A stretch of 64,000 nt of DNA from positions 1 through 64,000 of the forward strand of contig CAUZEA010000020.1 of NCBI GenBank assembly GCA_963578605.1, written 5' to 3'. The position numbers and the translations under genes are program-made. The notes under the pieces were generated by a model. The model saw only the letters and a program-made list of their open reading frames with translations. It did not search any database and was not told the origin of the DNA. This document shows, piece by piece, positions 62,499 through 64,000 of the stretch (position 1 is its first letter; each line of letters begins with the position of its first letter). This DNA is from JAKVCB01 sp963578605 (GTDB taxonomy: Bacteria > Planctomycetota > Planctomycetia > Pirellulales > Lacipirellulaceae).

Positions 62499-64000
62499 TT
62501 ATTGTTGTCTCAGTAGCCAGTCGACCGCATCCCGAGGCGCATCTTGTGCGTCGCCCTGCCAGGCCGTTACCTTCGGACTGGCCCCGGCTGCATGATACGT
62601 TGCTTGGATGACATCGGGCAGGTCGCTGCCTTCACCCGCCAGCCAAAGTTGCGTGGGAGCCACCAAGGCTAACAGGCCCGGCAGGTCACCATATTTTGCA
62701 AGTCCCGGTGCGAAGTCGGGATCCCGCAGGCTCTCAATTTTCCCAAAACGGAAGCCTTGTGTATCGACGGCCAGGTTGTCGACGACATCTCGTGCCTGGG
62801 TACAAGCCAGCACGGCCCAGTGCCCTGCCCCGGCCAGGCCCACCAGGTCGATTTGCTTTGGTTTTGGATCTTGGTGGCTGGCCAGCGAGAGCACGCTGAG
62901 CACGTCGTGAACGCGTTGTGTGGAGATCGGGTGGTTGTAACCGAAAGTATATGCGGCGACTTCCCGGGGGACTTTCAGCGTGCGCGAGGTTTTCAAGTTC
63001 CCCAAATGTTTAACACGACGAGTTTCTTCGAGCGGCAAGCCGTCGACCAGAAACTCACCCTGATACAGCAAATCGACGCCAATCACCGCGATGCCCGAAT
63101 CAATCAGCCGTGCAATTTCAGATTGCAATTCTCCCGACTCGGTGAACAAGCCTGCTTTTCCAGATTCATCGAGCCAGATCACCGTGCGGCCATGCCACTG
63201 TTTGGGAGTGAGACGTACCATGGGAAGTTCTTCGCCGTAACGCTTGTTGCGGAGCAACCCAATAGACAGCGTAAAGTTCTCCCGGTCGATTTCGTGTGTC
63301 GGTTCGTAATCGACATCGGACCCTTCTGTCGGTGGGCGATCAATCAAAATATCGACCGCGCCGCCAACAACTTCTCGATGTCGATTCAGCGAGTTGATAT
63401 CGTGAGGTGCGAGTGTCGCAAGTTGCTGGACGGTATCGTCGTGCCACCATTTCAGTAACTTTCGTTCAAATTCAATGCCTCCCTCCGGTTGGGGATGTTC
63501 GTCATTCCAAACGGTCATTTCGTCGCGGTGCAATCGCAGGTAATCCCGTTCTTGAATCGGCTCCTTGACGCCGAGTTGCAAATGGCGATTAAACCACTCG
63601 TACATGGCGTGTCGGGAAATCGAATTGTAGTTGTGTTCGAACTCGGTTCGCGACACGAGCATCACGTTGGATGGTGCCCCCAGAAATTCATAGAGTTGCC
63701 GCAGTTCTGGCAGTCCTTTGGAATCCATTTCCACGGTCCAGTCGTCGGCAGCGGTGAGCCCCATTGGTTTGGGGGCAAACAAGGCTGCGAATTCGATATT
63801 GCCTGTGCCGACACGAAGGCCGCAGGCATTTTCGCAGGGGCACCCGCCTTGCATGGCTGTCGATACCATCACGGCTGGAAAGGAAACCGTTGGCCGCGGG
63901 TCCAACGCACAAAGGATCATGGTTTGGGTGCCCCCGCCGCTGGCCCCTGTGACGCCAATTCGATCAGGGTCGACGTTGGGGAGTTCACTCAGGAAATCGA
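62499..64000 (-). CDS. Acetyl-xylan-esterase-like alpha/beta hydrolase, 5' end outside window
   Basis: The frame remains open to the window edge, so the N-terminus is missing; about 500 codons are present. The nucleophile elbow is visible near the edge as IGVTGASGGGTQTMI with the catalytic Ser. It is followed by PAVMVSTAMQGGCPCENAC, FAALFAPKPMGLTAADDWT with a likely acidic residue, and EFEHNYNSISRHAMYEWFNR with a candidate His. The second half (~160-470) is a further hydrolase-like region with LVGLAGAGHWAVLACTQARD. Such planctomycete proteins are thought to deacetylate polysaccharides. It leads the unit with the FG-GAP protein and PfkB kinase. Confidence 0.8.
   Translation of the reverse strand, partial: DFLSELPNVDPDRIGVTGASGGGTQTMILCALDPRPTVSFPAVMVSTAMQGGCPCENACGLRVGTGNIEFAALFAPKPMGLTAADDWTVEMDSKGLPELRQLYEFLGAPSNVMLVSRTEFEHNYNSISRHAMYEWFNRHLQLGVKEPIQERDYLRLHRDEMTVWNDEHPQPEGGIEFERKLLKWWHDDTVQQLATLAPHDINSLNRHREVVGGAVDILIDRPPTEGSDVDYEPTHEIDRENFTLSIGLLRNKRYGEELPMVRLTPKQWHGRTVIWLDESGKAGLFTESGELQSEIARLIDSGIAVIGVDLLYQGEFLVDGLPLEETRRVKHLGNLKTSRTLKVPREVAAYTFGYNHPISTQRVHDVLSVLSLASHQDPKPKQIDLVGLAGAGHWAVLACTQARDVVDNLAVDTQGFRFGKIESLRDPDFAPGLAKYGDLPGLLALVAPTQLWLAGEGSDLPDVIQATYHAAGASPKVTAWQGDAQDAPRDAVDWLLRQQ

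Noticed and set aside
1..64000. Mobile element or genomic island explanation for the many relics
   Set aside because: No transposase, integrase, tRNA attachment site or terminal inverted repeats were recognised anywhere in the window.

Overview
The window is chromosomal DNA of a planctomycete, most likely a Pirellulales/Rhodopirellula-like marine or freshwater lineage. The evidence is the gene content: a paired PSCyt2/PSD1 (DUF1549/DUF1553) and DUF1501 locus, sulfatases, an SHD1-domain secreted protein, PEP-CTERM proteins with dockerin-like EF-hands, DUF1080, CehA/McbA, creatininase, SMP-30 and PhyH genes, and a planctomycete-type ECF sigma factor. No rRNA, tRNA, insertion sequence, integrase or CRISPR array was recognised.

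Layout. 0-8.5 kb: 5' part of an ECF sigma factor, an MFS transporter with an MBL-fold hydrolase, a creatininase-like amidohydrolase, a Tat-exported TIM-barrel protein, an unrecognised conserved protein and a DUF1080 secreted protein. 8.9-13.8 kb: a tandem array of three PEP-CTERM gene units. The first unit has collapsed to a 35-codon signal-peptide/anchor remnant; the other two are intact ~590-residue paralogues. 13.8-18.6 kb: a sugar-acid type catabolic cluster on the minus strand (TPP-dependent IolD/acetolactate-synthase-like enzyme, IlvD/Edd dehydratase, RraA-like aldolase) carrying a relic of an aldehyde dehydrogenase. 19-26 kb: pyrF, a dead ATP/ADP-translocase-like transporter, a GlsB-type membrane protein, trpE, the protein-arginine kinase pair mcsA-mcsB, and RtcB. 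26.3-26.7 kb: a candidate structured non-coding RNA with its own -10 box and a perfect intrinsic terminator. 26.8-31 kb: SHD1 protein, superoxide dismutase, and a CehA/McbA hydrolase split by an amber codon.

31-39.5 kb is a minus-strand carbohydrate locus. It has three paralogous beta-propeller (GH32/43-like) proteins, a PhyH dioxygenase, an SMP-30 lactonase and a DUF4432 aldose-epimerase-like gene, whose ribosome-binding site and start codon are tandemly multiplied. 39.7-53 kb: HD/PAS/GGDEF signalling protein, a polytopic membrane protein, gltX, a VWA protein, a double-headed (fused) sulfatase, a proline-rich lipoprotein with a perfect 15-bp repeat, a TPR protein and a 57-residue membrane protein. 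53.5-64 kb: SDR, PQQ-type propeller, a frameshifted DUF1549/DUF1553 gene overlapping a DUF1501 gene that carries a 12-G tract, a PEP-CTERM C-terminal relic, and an operon of acetyl-xylan-esterase-like hydrolase, FG-GAP protein and PfkB sugar kinase.

Two themes run through the window. Gene decay is frequent: six or seven relics or interrupted genes in 64 kb. Short perfect tandem duplications and long homopolymers recur at gene starts or inside genes, some placed where copy number would be expected to change expression. All family assignments come from reading motifs by eye; no database search was run.
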